Below are positions 49,783-59,050 of a stretch of DNA of 64,000 nt, piece by piece. The stretch is taken from assembly GCF_022815605.1 (NCBI RefSeq), contig NZ_JALGRP010000010.1:62001-126000 (forward strand), given 5' to 3'. The position numbers were made by a program, and so were the translations under genes. Within the stretch, counting starts at the first letter, position 1. Each line of letters begins with the position of its first letter. Source of the stretch: Microbacterium sp. VKM Ac-2923. GTDB taxonomy: Bacteria; Actinomycetota; Actinomycetes; Actinomycetales; Microbacteriaceae. Under the pieces are notes generated by a model that saw only the letters and a list, made by a program, of their open reading frames with translations, was not told the DNA's origin and did no database searches.

Positions 49783-51050
49783 CAGCGGTCCCCGCTCTCC
49801 CACTCGAGGGTGACGGTGGTGCCGCCCGCATGGGAGTCGATGTCGCTGCGGCCGCCGACGGCCGCCAGGCGGGCGTGGATCGACCCCCGGATGCCGAGAC
49901 GGTCGGGCGCGATGGCGGCGACGTCGAAGCCGGAACCGGTGTCCCGCACGCGCACGGCCACCCCACCCGGGGATGCCGAGCCGGTCACCTGCACGGTCAG
50001 GCCCTGCGCGTCGGCGTGCTGAACGGCGTTGGCGACCGCCTGGAGAGCGGCGAGCACGAGAGCCCGCGCCACCCGACCCGGCACGCGCGGGGTGCCCTCT
50101 TCGAGCTGCCGGACGACGTGCAGCTGCACGCCGAGCTCGCCGGCGGCCGCCTCGATGTCGTCGGCGAGGCGCACCGCGGGCACGGGCTCGTCGCTGCCCT
50201 CCAGCGCGTCCTTCTCGGCGTTGGCCAAGCGGGTCAACGCCTCGCGAGCCATGCTGACGGCGAGGGTGCGCTCGCGCGGAGTCGTCGCCCGCTCGGCAGC
50301 GAGCAGCGCGCCCAGCACGCTGTCGTGCATGAGCGCCGCGACCGCGACGCGTTCGTTCTCGGTCGCCGCCGTGGCCGCGGCCGAGGCGTAGCTGGACACA
50401 GCGGCCGCGCGCGCCCGGTCGACGTTCGTCGCGATCGAGCGATACATCCAGCCCAGAGTGATCAGGACGCTACCGAGGATGAACGCGAACGAGACGTCGA
50501 GCGCGACGGTCACGACGAAGTCGCCGTCGCCTCCGGCCTGCAGCAGGCGCACGACGCCGTAGAGCAGCGGCGTCACGACTATCCACGCGATCTGAAGCCC
50601 GATCGGAAAGGCCACGATGCTCGCCACGGTCGCGACGTTCACCAGGAAGAAGATCCAGGGATCCTCGGTGGGCGTCGGCGCGGGGCCCCCCGCCGTCGCC
50701 ACCGGCCACACCGACAGCGTGAGGACGAACACCACCGCGAAGATGCCCGAGAAGATCCGCGCGAACCGGCCCACGATGCAGGCGACGATCATCGCGACGA
50801 GCGGAACGAAGATGGCGACCACGAGCGGCACGTGCCATTGCGCGGCCTCGTCGGGGGAACCGGCCGCCGCGGCGAAGGCCTGGGCGCCGAGCACGAGCGA
50901 GCCGAAGCCGACGATGAGAGTCATCACCCGCTCGATGCGAGCCTGCGTGAAGGACCCCTGGTCGGCTTGACTTTCGCGGGAGGTGGGAATGCGCCCCCAC
51001 GCCTCGTCGAGCACCGACCTGCGGAGGTCAGCCATGGGGGGATGCGTCAT
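49779..51050 (-). CDS. Sensor histidine kinase, NarL-system (HisKA_3-like) type
   Basis: 423 residues. About six hydrophobic helices between residues 40 and 215, then ALMHDSVLGALL with the candidate phospho-His in the H-box, then an ATPase domain: ALQAVANAVQHADA (N box), VRVRDTGSGFDV (G box) and GIRGSIHARLAAVGG. The dimerisation box departs from the usual E-R-x-R-I-A-x-x-L-H-D pattern. It overlaps the response-regulator gene by 23 nt if ATG 51050 is used, or 8 nt from ATG 51035; I keep 51050 because of a GCAGGA ribosome site. Confidence 0.85.
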   Translation of the reverse strand: MTHPPMADLRRSVLDEAWGRIPTSRESQADQGSFTQARIERVMTLIVGFGSLVLGAQAFAAAAGSPDEAAQWHVPLVVAIFVPLVAMIVACIVGRFARIFSGIFAVVFVLTLSVWPVATAGGPAPTPTEDPWIFFLVNVATVASIVAFPIGLQIAWIVVTPLLYGVVRLLQAGGDGDFVVTVALDVSFAFILGSVLITLGWMYRSIATNVDRARAAAVSSYASAAATAATENERVAVAALMHDSVLGALLAAERATTPRERTLAVSMAREALTRLANAEKDALEGSDEPVPAVRLADDIEAAAGELGVQLHVVRQLEEGTPRVPGRVARALVLAALQAVANAVQHADAQGLTVQVTGSASPGGVAVRVRDTGSGFDVAAIAPDRLGIRGSIHARLAAVGGRSDIDSHAGGTTVTLEWESGDRW

Positions 51051-51696
51051 CGGGAGCGTCCTGCAGGATGCCGTCTTCCATCGCGCGTCGGAGCAGATCG
51101 ACCTTCGTCGGCGCTGGCCTGCCCACCTCGACGTACTTCACCCGCACGCGGGTGATGTTCTCTTTGGCGGTCGAATACGCCACGCCGAGACGTTCGGCGA
51201 CGGCTTTCAGCGGCAGACCTGCCGCGTACAGCCGCAGCACCTCTCGCTCACGAGCCGAGAGCTGGGCGTTGGCGAACTCGCGATCGCCCTCGACGGCACT
51301 GGCCCACTCGACGTTGTCGATGAGTTCGCCGCGCGCGACGGTGACGATGGCACCGAGCACCTCATGGGTCGGCGACGACTTGCTGACGATGCCCGCGGCC
51401 CCCGCGGCGAGCGCCTCGCGCACGGCCGCCGGGCGGTCGGCGACGCTGTGGATGATGACGCTCGACCCGTCACGCACGACGCGGTCGACGTTCTCCGACA
51501 CGGTCGTGCCGTCGCCGAGCGTCAGGTCGAGCACGACGACGTCGGCGGGTGACGCCACCGCGGCTTTCCGCCAGGCGAGGTACGCCGCGACGTTGGATCC
51601 GGAGAAGACGACCTTCGTCGATTCGGTGCGGGCGAGAGCCGCCTCCAACCCGAGCCGAACGGACTCGTGATCATCGATGAGAGCGACGCGGGTCAT
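51028..51696 (-). CDS. NarL/FixJ-family response regulator
   Basis: 222 residues. Receiver domain with VALIDDHESVRLGLEAAL, phospho-acceptor Asp57 (DVVVLDLTLGDG), and AGIVSKSS with the conserved Lys. The C-terminal LuxR-type helix-turn-helix is LSAREREVLRLYAAGLPLKA then VAYSTAKENITRVRVKYVEV. Partner of the downstream kinase. ATG 51696 follows TACGAT by 6 nt, so the leaderless transcript starts with this gene. Targets unknown; the kinase operon itself is the obvious first guess. Confidence 0.92.
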   Translation of the reverse strand: MTRVALIDDHESVRLGLEAALARTESTKVVFSGSNVAAYLAWRKAAVASPADVVVLDLTLGDGTTVSENVDRVVRDGSSVIIHSVADRPAAVREALAAGAAGIVSKSSPTHEVLGAIVTVARGELIDNVEWASAVEGDREFANAQLSAREREVLRLYAAGLPLKAVAERLGVAYSTAKENITRVRVKYVEVGRPAPTKVDLLRRAMEDGILQDAPDDASPHG

Positions 51697-51702
51697 TTCC
51701 AC

Positions 51703-51708
51703 ATCGTA
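51703..51708 (-). promoter_or_regulatory. -10 box (TACGAT) of the two-component operon
   Basis: TACGAT, 6 nt, ATG 51696. Confidence 0.5.
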
Positions 51709-51752
51709 TCCACGCAGCGCGGTTCGATGCGGGAGATCCTTCAGCGCCGGGA

Positions 51753-53012
51753 TCAGCGACGCAGGACGGTCACGGCCTCGACGTGGTGCGAGTTCGGGAA
51801 CAGATCGACTCCGCGGATGCCCTCGTGCGCCCGATACCCGAGGTCGGCGAACGTGGCGAGGTCGCGGGCGAGCGCGACGGGATCGCACGCGACGTAGACC
51901 ACCGCGGTCGGCGAGAGCGCGGCGATGCCCTCGGCGACCTGCGCACCGGCTCCGGCGCGCGGCGGATCGAGCAGTACGACGCCGCGCGCCAGTCGCTCGC
52001 GGTCGCGTGCCGACGCGTCGGCGGCGAATCGCCCGATGAATCGGTCGACGCGGGCGGTCTCGGCGCGCGCGCCGACCCACTCGGCGAGGTTCTCCCCCGC
52101 GTGCTCTGTCGCGCGGGGATCGGACTCCACGCTCACCACGCGCGTCGCGGACCCGCCCAGCTCCCCGAGGGTCGCGGCGAACAGACCGACTCCCCCGTAG
52201 AGGTCGAGGTGCAGCGCCTCGGGATCCAGCGCTCCCACGGATGCCGTGAGCTCGGTCGACACGAGTGAGGTCAAGGTGTGCGCCGCCAGGCGGTGCACCT
52301 GCCAGAAGCCGCCCGCATCGACGCGGAACACCCGGTCCCCGACACGCTCGCCGACGACCTCCGGCCTGCCGCTCGCACGGGATCCGTCGAGGCGGGGCAG
52401 CACCCGGACGCGCCCGTCGGCGGGCTGCACCAGATCGATGCGGCCGGGCTGCGCGCCAGAACGCACCTCAGCCACGGCCCGCTCGACGGCCTCGGTCGCG
52501 AGCGGCAGATCGGCCGTCTCGACGACGCGGTGCGTGCGGGCGGCGTACGGGCCGACACGACCGTCGGCGTCGACGTGCAGGCTCACGCGGGTGCGCCAGC
52601 CGGTGCCGTCGGCGGTCTCGGGACGCTCGGGGTCGCCGGCGGCGCGCACGTCGACCGGGAGCTCGAGGCGGCCCACCCGCTCGACGGCCTCCCGGATGAC
52701 CCTCTCCTTCAACGCGCGCTGATGCGCGAGGGCGATGTGGCCGAACTCGGCCCCGCCCACGCGTTCGCCCGGGTCGACGTCGATCCCCGCGGCGCCCCAC
52801 ACGTGCGGTCGACGCTCGGGTGCGGCCTGGAGCACCTCGACGGTGTCGGCGCGCCAGAAGGACTTTTTGCGCGTGTCGGTGAGCCGGGCGCGGATGCGCT
52901 CCCCCGGCAGGGTGTCGGGCACGAACACCACGCGACCCTCGTGTCGCGCGACGAAGACACCGCCGTGCGCGATGCCGGTGATGTCGAGTTCGATGAGGTC
53001 GCCGTCGTGCAT
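51753..53012 (-). CDS. TrmA/RumA-family SAM-dependent RNA (uracil-5-) methyltransferase
   Basis: 419 residues. N-terminal TRAM domain (LIELDITGIAHGGVFVARHE), then the catalytic domain: LHLDLYGGVGLFAATL (SAM loop), VLLDPPRAGAG, and VYVACDPVALARDL with the catalytic Cys. The Fe-S cysteines of E. coli RumA are absent: the usual Cys-Gly-Gly-Cys stretch reads VGGAEFGHIALAHQ. Probably methylates a uridine of rRNA or tRNA. ATG 53012 is chosen because CAGGCT lies 6 nt upstream; a start at 53030 would precede it. Confidence 0.9.
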   Translation of the reverse strand: MHDGDLIELDITGIAHGGVFVARHEGRVVFVPDTLPGERIRARLTDTRKKSFWRADTVEVLQAAPERRPHVWGAAGIDVDPGERVGGAEFGHIALAHQRALKERVIREAVERVGRLELPVDVRAAGDPERPETADGTGWRTRVSLHVDADGRVGPYAARTHRVVETADLPLATEAVERAVAEVRSGAQPGRIDLVQPADGRVRVLPRLDGSRASGRPEVVGERVGDRVFRVDAGGFWQVHRLAAHTLTSLVSTELTASVGALDPEALHLDLYGGVGLFAATLGELGGSATRVVSVESDPRATEHAGENLAEWVGARAETARVDRFIGRFAADASARDRERLARGVVLLDPPRAGAGAQVAEGIAALSPTAVVYVACDPVALARDLATFADLGYRAHEGIRGVDLFPNSHHVEAVTVLRR

Positions 53013-53071
53013 CCCCCGAGCCTGACACATCCGACCGGGGAGACCGCCGCGCGCGGGCGCACCGACGGACC

Positions 53072-53323
53072 CTGAGCATGTCGAAGGGTGCCGGACGGCA
53101 GCGGGCCGCGGGGGGCGGGGGCTTCGACAGGCTCAGCCACCTCGCATCTGCCGGGGTGCCCTGGCATCCGAGGAACGGGCCCCGGGAGCAGCGGGTCGCG
53201 GCCGGGGGGGCTTCAAGGCTCAGCCACGTCGCATCTGCCTCTCTGCCCTGGCATCCGAGGAACGGGCCCCGGGAGCAGCGGGTCGCGGGGGCTTCGACAG
53301 GCTCAGCCTCCTCGCATCTGCCG
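53072..53323. repeat. Tandemly duplicated REP-like element
   Basis: CTGAGCATGTCGAAG (53072-53086) faces CTTCGACAGGCTCAG (53122-53136). A unit of about 80-89 bp starting with that motif is then repeated: copies begin at 53121, 53210 (with a 3-nt loss in the motif) and 53291 (partial). Each full copy shares a stretch beginning CTGGCATCCGAGGAACGGGC. No gene fits in this 335-bp spacer. Confidence 0.75.
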
Positions 53324-53347
53324 ACCCGCTCGTCGGCCCGACGTCGG

Positions 53348-53353
53348 TAGCGT
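53348..53353 (+). promoter_or_regulatory. -10 box (TAGCGT) for leaderless maf
   Basis: TAGCGT, 6 nt, ATG 53360. Confidence 0.5.
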
Positions 53354-53359
53354 TGTCTT

Positions 53360-54007
53360 ATGCGCGTGTGTTTGGCATCCACCTCTCCGGCCCGTCTCAT
53401 GCTCCTGCGGCAGGCGGGCATCGAGCCCGAGGCGCGGGCACCCCGGGTCGACGAGGAAGCCGTGATCGAGGCGGTCGAGGCGGCCGAGGGGCGACGCCTG
53501 CCCGCCGCCGAGCACGTCCTGCTGCTCGCCCGGCGCAAGGCTGAAGACGTCGCCCGGCGACTGCGTGACGACGAGCCCGATTTCGACGGCTTCGTCATCG
53601 GCGGCGACTCGATGTTCGAGCTCGGCGACGAGATCCTGGGCAAGCCCTACACGCCCGAGGCCGCGACCGAGCGGTGGCAGCAGATGCGCGGGCGCACCGG
53701 CATCCTGCACTCGGGGCACAGCGTCATCCGTCTCTCCCCCGGTGCCGAACCGACCGAGGCGCACGCGGTGGCCCAGGCGTCGGTGACCTTCGCCGCCGAT
53801 GTCGACGAAAAGGAGATCGCCGCGTACGTCGACAGCGGCGAGCCGCTGCTCGTGGCCGGGGCCTTCACGGTCGACAGCCTGGGCGGGGCGTTCATCGAAC
53901 GCGTCGACGGCGACCCCTCCACCGTGGTCGGGATGTCGCTCTCGACGGTGCGTCGACTGGTGCGCGAGCTCGGGGGCTCGTGGACCGACCTGTGGAACCG
54001 TTCGTAG
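53360..54007 (+). CDS. maf: Maf-family nucleoside-triphosphate pyrophosphatase
   Basis: 215 residues. LASTSPARLMLLRQAGI (Ser/Pro/Arg substrate loop), the ARRKAEDVARRL helix with the conserved Lys, VIGGDSMFELGDEILGKP with the catalytic Asp, and GRTGILHSGHSV. Maf enzymes hydrolyse non-canonical or canonical NTPs to the monophosphate and influence septation. It lies between the TrmA-like gene and accA, near the carboxylase genes as maf does in mycobacteria. Confidence 0.94.
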   Translation: MRVCLASTSPARLMLLRQAGIEPEARAPRVDEEAVIEAVEAAEGRRLPAAEHVLLLARRKAEDVARRLRDDEPDFDGFVIGGDSMFELGDEILGKPYTPEAATERWQQMRGRTGILHSGHSVIRLSPGAEPTEAHAVAQASVTFAADVDEKEIAAYVDSGEPLLVAGAFTVDSLGGAFIERVDGDPSTVVGMSLSTVRRLVRELGGSWTDLWNRS

Positions 54008-54072
54008 ACTCCCGCACACGTTTTCCGACGTTTCTTGTGGAGGGGGGTCAAAAGGCGACCCTGCCCCCTCGC

Positions 54073-54078
54073 TAGGCT
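54073..54078 (+). promoter_or_regulatory. -10 box (TAGGCT) for leaderless accA
   Basis: TAGGCT, 6 nt (GGGAGG), ATG 54085. The GGGAGG abuts the ATG and is too close to act as a ribosome site. Confidence 0.5.
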
Positions 54079-54084
54079 GGGAGG

Positions 54085-55851
54085 ATGCCGAAGATCGCCA
54101 AGGTCCTTGTCGCCAACCGCGGCGAGATCGCCGTCCGTGTCATCCGCGCAGCCCGCGACTCGGGGAAATCCTCCGTCGCCGTCTACGCCGATCAGGACCG
54201 CGACGCCCTGCACACGCGTCTGGCCGACGAGGCATACGCCCTCGACGGCGCCACCAGCGCCGACACCTATCTCTCGATCGAGAAGATCCTGTCGGTCGCC
54301 CGCCGCTCCGGCGCCGATGCCGTGCACCCCGGCTACGGCTTCCTCGCCGAGAATGCCGACTTCGCACGCGCGGTGATCGCCGCGGGCCTGGTGTGGATCG
54401 GACCCTCGCCCGACGCCATCGAGTCGCTCGGCGACAAGGTCACCGCCCGCCACGTCGCCGAGAAGGTCGGCGCCCCGCTCGCTCCCGGCACGCCCGGCCC
54501 CGTCTCGGGCGCCGACGAGGTCATCGCCTTCGCCGAAGAGGTCGGCCTTCCCATCGCCATCAAGGCGGCGTACGGCGGCGGCGGGCGCGGTCTGAAGGTC
54601 GCGCGCGAGTTCGACGAGGTCGCCGAGATGTTCGAGTCGGCGACGCGCGAAGCCGTCGCCGCCTTCGGTCGCGGCGAGTGCTTCGTGGAGAAGTACCTCG
54701 ACAAGCCGCGCCACGTCGAGACCCAGTGCCTCGCGGACGCCGCGGGCCACGTCGTCGTCGTCTCGACCCGCGACTGCTCGCTGCAGCGCCGCCACCAGAA
54801 ACTGGTGGAGGAGGCCCCGGCCCCCTTCCTCAGCGACGAGCAGAATGCCGTGCTGTACTCGGCATCCAAGGCCATCCTCAAGGAGGTCGGCTACGTCGGT
54901 GCGGGCACCTGCGAATTCCTCATCGGCGCCGACGGCACGATCTCGTTCCTCGAGGTGAACACCCGCCTGCAGGTCGAGCACCCCGTGTCTGAGGAGGTCA
55001 CCGGCCTCGACCTCGTGCGCGAGCAGTTCCGCCTCGCAGAGGGCGAGGAACTCGGCTACGACGACCCCGCTCCCGTCGGCCACTCCATCGAGTTCCGCAT
55101 CAACGGCGAGGACCCGGGCCGCGGCTTCCTGCCCCAGCCCGGCCCCATCCACGTCTTCAAGACGTTTGGCGGCCCGGGCATCCGCCTCGACTCCGGCGTC
55201 ACCGCCGGCGACAGCGTCTCGGGGGCGTTCGACTCGCTGCTGGCCAAGATCATCGTCACCGGCCGCGACCGCGCCGAAGCACTCGAGCGCTCCCGCCGTG
55301 CGCTCGACGAGTTCGAGGTCGCCGGCATGCCCACCGTGCTGCCGTTCCACCGCAAGGTGGTGCGCGACCCCGCCTTCACCGCCGAGGACGGCACTTTCGG
55401 CGTCTTCACCCGGTGGATCGAGACCGAGTTCGTCAACGACATCCCGGCGTGGGACGGCGAGCCCGAGGCCCCGGCCGCAGCCCCCGGCCGTCACACCGTG
55501 GTCGTCGAGGTCGGCGGAAAGCGCCTCGAAGTCAGCCTGCCCGACCGCATCACGGCGGCAGCCCCCGCCGTCGGCCGCCCCGCCGCGGCTCCCCCGTCGC
55601 GTCGCGCGCACGCGGCCTCGCCCTCGGCGGGCGCCACGGGCGACGCCGTCAAGTCGCCCATGCAGGCCACGATCGTGAAGGTCGCCGTCGAGGAAGGCCA
55701 GCAGGTCGTCAAGGGCGACCTCGTCGTGGTGCTCGAAGCGATGAAGATGGAGCAGCCCATCCAGGCCCACAAGGACGGTACGGTCGCGGGCATCGACGCC
55801 ACCGCCGGCACCACGGTCTCGGCCGGTCACCAGCTGCTGCTGATCAGCTGA
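54085..55851 (+). CDS. accA: Acyl-CoA carboxylase alpha subunit (biotin carboxylase + biotin carrier)
   Basis: 588 residues. Biotin carboxylase: [52 protein letters not shown] (ATP loop), [20 protein letters not shown] (catalytic). An Ala/Pro-rich linker near 460-510 leads to the carrier domain with [12 protein letters not shown], whose Lys is biotinylated by BirA. It supplies carboxybiotin to the PccB/AccE complex at 46.7-48.5 kb. Length matches AccA3-type proteins. Transcribed alone; the promoter is leaderless and a UUCG-capped hairpin follows the stop. Confidence 0.96.
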   Translation: MPKIAKVLVANRGEIAVRVIRAARDSGKSSVAVYADQDRDALHTRLADEAYALDGATSADTYLSIEKILSVARRSGADAVHPGYGFLAENADFARAVIAAGLVWIGPSPDAIESLGDKVTARHVAEKVGAPLAPGTPGPVSGADEVIAFAEEVGLPIAIKAAYGGGGRGLKVAREFDEVAEMFESATREAVAAFGRGECFVEKYLDKPRHVETQCLADAAGHVVVVSTRDCSLQRRHQKLVEEAPAPFLSDEQNAVLYSASKAILKEVGYVGAGTCEFLIGADGTISFLEVNTRLQVEHPVSEEVTGLDLVREQFRLAEGEELGYDDPAPVGHSIEFRINGEDPGRGFLPQPGPIHVFKTFGGPGIRLDSGVTAGDSVSGAFDSLLAKIIVTGRDRAEALERSRRALDEFEVAGMPTVLPFHRKVVRDPAFTAEDGTFGVFTRWIETEFVNDIPAWDGEPEAPAAAPGRHTVVVEVGGKRLEVSLPDRITAAAPAVGRPAAAPPSRRAHAASPSAGATGDAVKSPMQATIVKVAVEEGQQVVKGDLVVVLEAMKMEQPIQAHKDGTVAGIDATAGTTVSAGHQLLLIS

Positions 55852-55867
55852 CGCGTCCCGCTCTTCC

Positions 55868-55897
55868 GGCGCCGCATCCCTTCGGGGGTGCGGCGCC
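55868..55897. terminator. UUCG-tetraloop hairpin terminator after accA
   Basis: A 13-bp stem (GGCGCCGCATCCC with one G-U pair) capped by C-TTCG-G, an unusually stable tetraloop; no T-run follows. Confidence 0.75.
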
Positions 55898-55962
55898 GTC
55901 GCATTGCGCGCGGGTGCGGCGTGGCGGCGTGCGTGGCGTGTCACTGAGCAGGGGGCCGTCAC

Positions 55963-56437
55963 CGAGAAACGCCGATCCGCTCGAAACACGCCGTGTTGCG
56001 GCGTTTCTCGGGAGGAACGGCGTTTGTCGCCACAATACGGACGCCGTCGCGGCGCGGGCTGAAAACGGCGCAGTCCGGAGCGATGAGGCTACGGAACCCG
56101 GTGCTACGTCCGCGAGCCGAAAGCCCCCACCGCGGCTGTGCGGAACCCCGCGTCGCCTGCGCTCAGCGAGAAACGCCGATCCGCTCGAGACACGCCGTGT
56201 TGCGGCGTTTCTCGGGAGGAACGGCGTTTGTCGCCGCAATGCGGACGCCGTCGCGGCGCGGGCTGAAAACGGCGCAGTCCGGAGCGATGAGGCTACGGAA
56301 CCCGGTGCTACGTCCGCGAGCCGAAAGCCCCCACCGCGGCTGTGCGGAACCCCGCGTCACCCGCGCTCAGCGAGAAACGCCGATCCGCTCGAGACACGCC
56401 GTGTCGCGGCGTTTCTCGGGAGGAACGGCGTTTCTCA
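55963..56437. repeat. 204-bp tandem repeat with paired CGAGAAACGCC arms
   Basis: Copies begin at 55963, 56167 and 56371 (period exactly 204), the third only about 67 bp. Each begins with CGAGAAACGCC and 26 nt later has GGCGTTTCTCG, an 11-bp inverted repeat, followed by a further GGCGTTT element. Copies differ at a handful of positions. No protein gene is supported in 55852-56580; the rest is a GGCACC-rich low-complexity stretch (56466-56530). Confidence 0.85.
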
Positions 56438-56580
56438 GGCCGCACGGCCGCGCACATGCGCGCAGCACCGGCACCGGCACAGGCACGGGCACGCGCACCG
56501 GCAACAGTCGCGCAGCACCGGCACGGGAAGGCGCCGCGGCGAGGAGGAAGGATGCCGGGAGGCGGCGGCATCCGGGGGGG

Positions 56581-58032
56581 TCAGTCCTCGCCGGGGTCGT
56601 CGCGATCGACGATGTGCATCGCGCGGGCGGCGTCGGTGATGCTCGAGGTCAGCGACGGGTAGACCGCGAAGACGCGGGCGACCTGGTCGACGGTGAGGCG
56701 GCGTTCGACGGCGATCGCGATCGGGTAGATCAGCTCCGACGCCTTGGGGCCGACGATCACGCCGCCCATCATCGTGCCGCTGCCCTTGCGGGCGATGAGC
56801 TTCACGAAGCCGTCGGTGATCCCCTGCATCTTCGCGCGCGGGTTCGCCGACAGCGGGAGCTTGCGCACGACGCCCGCGATGCGGCCCTCGATGACGTCCT
56901 GCTCGCTGAACCCGACCGTGGCGATCTCGGGGGCGGTGAAGATATTGGCCGTGATGCGGCGGGTCTCGAGCGGGATGACGATGTCGCCCAGGGCGTGGAA
57001 GATCGCCTGACGTCCCTGCATCGAGGCGACGGATGCCAGGGGCACGAAGTTCGTGCAGTCACCGGCGGCGTAGATGTTGGGGACCGAGGTGCGCGCGACG
57101 CGGTTGACGCGGATGTTGCCCCCGGGGGTCATCTGGACCCCGGCCTGCTCGAGACCGATGCCGGCCGTGTTGGGGATCGAACCGACCGCCATCAGACAGT
57201 GACTGCCCTCGATCGTGCGACCGTCGGCGAGGGTGACGAGGACGCCGTCCCCGGTGTTGACGACCGACTCCGCGCGGGCCTTGGCGAGCAGCGTCATGCC
57301 GCCGCGCTGGAACACGCGCTCGAGCACCGCCGCGGCATCCTGATCCTCGCCGGGGAGCACCTGGTCGCGGCTGGAGACGAGCGTGACCTTCGCGCCGAGG
57401 TTCATGTAGGCCGACGCGAACTCCGCACCCGTGACCCCCGAGCCCACCACGATGAGGTGCGACGGGACGGACTTCATGTTGTAGAGCTGCGTCCACGTGA
57501 GGACGCGCTGGCCGTCGGGCTTGGCCGAGGGGAGCTCGCGCGGGGAGGCGCCGACCGAGACGACGAGGGTCTCGGCCTCGACGCGGTCGAAGTCGGTGCC
57601 GCCGGCCTCGGTCGAGACGACGACCGCACCGTTGCCGTCGAGACGGCCGTGCCCGGAGATGATGCGCACCCCCGCCTCGAGGAGGGAGCTGCGCATGTCG
57701 TCGGACTGCTGGCGAGCGAGCGAGAGGAGGCGCTGGTTGACGGCGGCGAGGTTGATCGCCACCTCGGGGGTGAGGGGCTTGCCGCGGTCGTCCTTGGCGA
57801 ACAGCTGCACGCCGAGGCTGCTGGCGTTGCGGATCGCGACGGCGGCGTCGGCCGTGGCGATGAGGGTTTTGGAGGGCACGACGTCGGTGATGACCGCGGA
57901 ACCGCCCACCCCGGCGCGCTCCACGAGGGTGACGTCGGCGCCGAGCTGCGCGGCCGACAGGGCCGCCTCGTAGCCGCCGGGGCCGCCGCCGACGATCGCG
58001 ACGGACTGCTTGCGCTCGAAGCTCTGCACCAT
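56581..58032 (-). CDS. lpdA: LpdA-type flavoprotein disulfide-reductase homologue (NAD(P)H:quinone reductase)
   Basis: 483 residues. FAD-binding AIVGGGPGGYEAALSAAQLG, NAD-binding IVVGSGVTGAEFASAYMNLG, IYAAGDCTNFVPLASVA, and a dimerisation domain. The redox disulfide found in lipoamide dehydrogenases (Cys-x4-Cys) is missing: the segment reads GVGGSAVITDVVPSKTLI. Mycobacterial LpdA (Rv3303c) has the same loss and reduces quinones. Its neighbours deoD and the hexomutase also match the Rv3303c-Rv3308 order. ATG 58032 follows CAGAAT by 7 nt; ATG 58041 would add three residues. Confidence 0.92.
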   Translation of the reverse strand: MVQSFERKQSVAIVGGGPGGYEAALSAAQLGADVTLVERAGVGGSAVITDVVPSKTLIATADAAVAIRNASSLGVQLFAKDDRGKPLTPEVAINLAAVNQRLLSLARQQSDDMRSSLLEAGVRIISGHGRLDGNGAVVVSTEAGGTDFDRVEAETLVVSVGASPRELPSAKPDGQRVLTWTQLYNMKSVPSHLIVVGSGVTGAEFASAYMNLGAKVTLVSSRDQVLPGEDQDAAAVLERVFQRGGMTLLAKARAESVVNTGDGVLVTLADGRTIEGSHCLMAVGSIPNTAGIGLEQAGVQMTPGGNIRVNRVARTSVPNIYAAGDCTNFVPLASVASMQGRQAIFHALGDIVIPLETRRITANIFTAPEIATVGFSEQDVIEGRIAGVVRKLPLSANPRAKMQGITDGFVKLIARKGSGTMMGGVIVGPKASELIYPIAIAVERRLTVDQVARVFAVYPSLTSSITDAARAMHIVDRDDPGED

Positions 58033-58204
58033 GGCATCCATTCTGTCAGCGCGGGGGCCGCCGCCGAACCGCTGCCGCGGCGCGGCATCCGCCGCGGTCG
58101 ATGCGCCCGCGGACGAGGGACGGCGGTCCGCGGCACCCTCCTCCCCGGGAAGCGACACGCCCGTCGGCGGAGCCCGGCATCTGGCCCGCACGCGCCGTGC
58201 TTTC

Positions 58205-58210
58205 TAGAGT
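58205..58210 (+). promoter_or_regulatory. -10 box (TAGAGT) for leaderless deoD
   Basis: TAGAGT, 6 nt, ATG 58217. Confidence 0.5.
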
Positions 58211-58216
58211 GGGGGG

Positions 58217-59050
58217 ATGTCCACCAGCACTTCACACCCGCTCGACGACCCGGCGGTCGACCCCTTCGAGATCGCCGCGGCTGCGGCGAACGACATCGCC
58301 CGCCTCTCGGGCGTGGCGCACCACGACATCGCCGTGACCCTGGGGTCGGGCTGGGGGCGCGCCGCCGAACTGATCGGCGAGGAGACGGCGTCGTTCCCCG
58401 CCACCGAGGTCGTCGGTTTCTCCAAGCCCGCCCTGGAGGGACACGTCGGCACGCTCCGCAGCGTCCGCACCCCGAGCGGCAAGAACGTGCTCGTCATCGG
58501 CGCGCGAACGCACTACTACGAGGGTCACGGCGTGCGCCGCGTCGTGCACAGCGTGCGCACCGCGGCCGCGACGGGGGCGACGACCATGATCCTCACCAAC
58601 GGTGCCGGCGGCATCCGCGAGACGTGGACGCCCGGGCAGCCCGTGCTCATCAGCGACCACATCAACCTCACCGCCGACTCCCCGCTCGAGGGGGCCACCT
58701 TCGTCGACCTCACCGACCTGTACTCGAAGCGCCTGCGCGAGGTCGCCCGCGGGATCGACCCGTCGCTCGACGAGGGCGTCTACTGCCAGTTCCGCGGACC
58801 CCACTACGAGACGCCGGCCGAAGTGCAGATGGCCAAGACGATCGGCGGGCACATCGTGGGCATGTCGACCGCGCTCGAGGCCATCGCCGCGCGACAGGCC
58901 GGCATGGAGATCCTCGGCTTCTCACTCATCACGAACCTGGCCGCCGGCATCCAGCAGACCCCGCTCAGCCACGAAGAGGTGCTCGAGGCCGGCCGCGAGG
59001 CCGAGCCCGTCATCTCGGCGTTGCTCGCCCGCGTGATCGGCGCGCTGTGA
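58217..59050 (+). CDS. deoD: Purine-nucleoside phosphorylase, trimeric type
   Basis: 277 residues. HDIAVTLGSGWGRAAELIGE (phosphate loop), ARTHYYEGHGVRRVVHSVRT, LTNGAGGIRETWTPGQPV, GPHYETPAEVQMAKTIGGH, GMSTALEAIAAR. This is the mammalian/mycobacterial trimeric class rather than the hexameric E. coli DeoD, so punA would be an equally suitable name. Salvages inosine and guanosine. Overlaps the phosphohexomutase gene by 4 nt, as deoD-pmmB in mycobacteria. Confidence 0.95.
   Translation: MSTSTSHPLDDPAVDPFEIAAAAANDIARLSGVAHHDIAVTLGSGWGRAAELIGEETASFPATEVVGFSKPALEGHVGTLRSVRTPSGKNVLVIGARTHYYEGHGVRRVVHSVRTAAATGATTMILTNGAGGIRETWTPGQPVLISDHINLTADSPLEGATFVDLTDLYSKRLREVARGIDPSLDEGVYCQFRGPHYETPAEVQMAKTIGGHIVGMSTALEAIAARQAGMEILGFSLITNLAAGIQQTPLSHEEVLEAGREAEPVISALLARVIGAL

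Noticed and set aside
55963..56437. Possible CRISPR array
   Set aside because: The period is 204 bp with near-identical whole units; there are no short direct repeats with unique spacers and no cas genes.
56466..56530. GGCACC-rich low-complexity run as a possible regulatory array
   Set aside because: Irregular hexamer units without a clean period; treated as low-complexity DNA next to the 204-bp repeat.
56581..58032. LpdA as dihydrolipoamide dehydrogenase
   Set aside because: The redox-active cysteine pair is absent, so lipoamide reduction is not possible.
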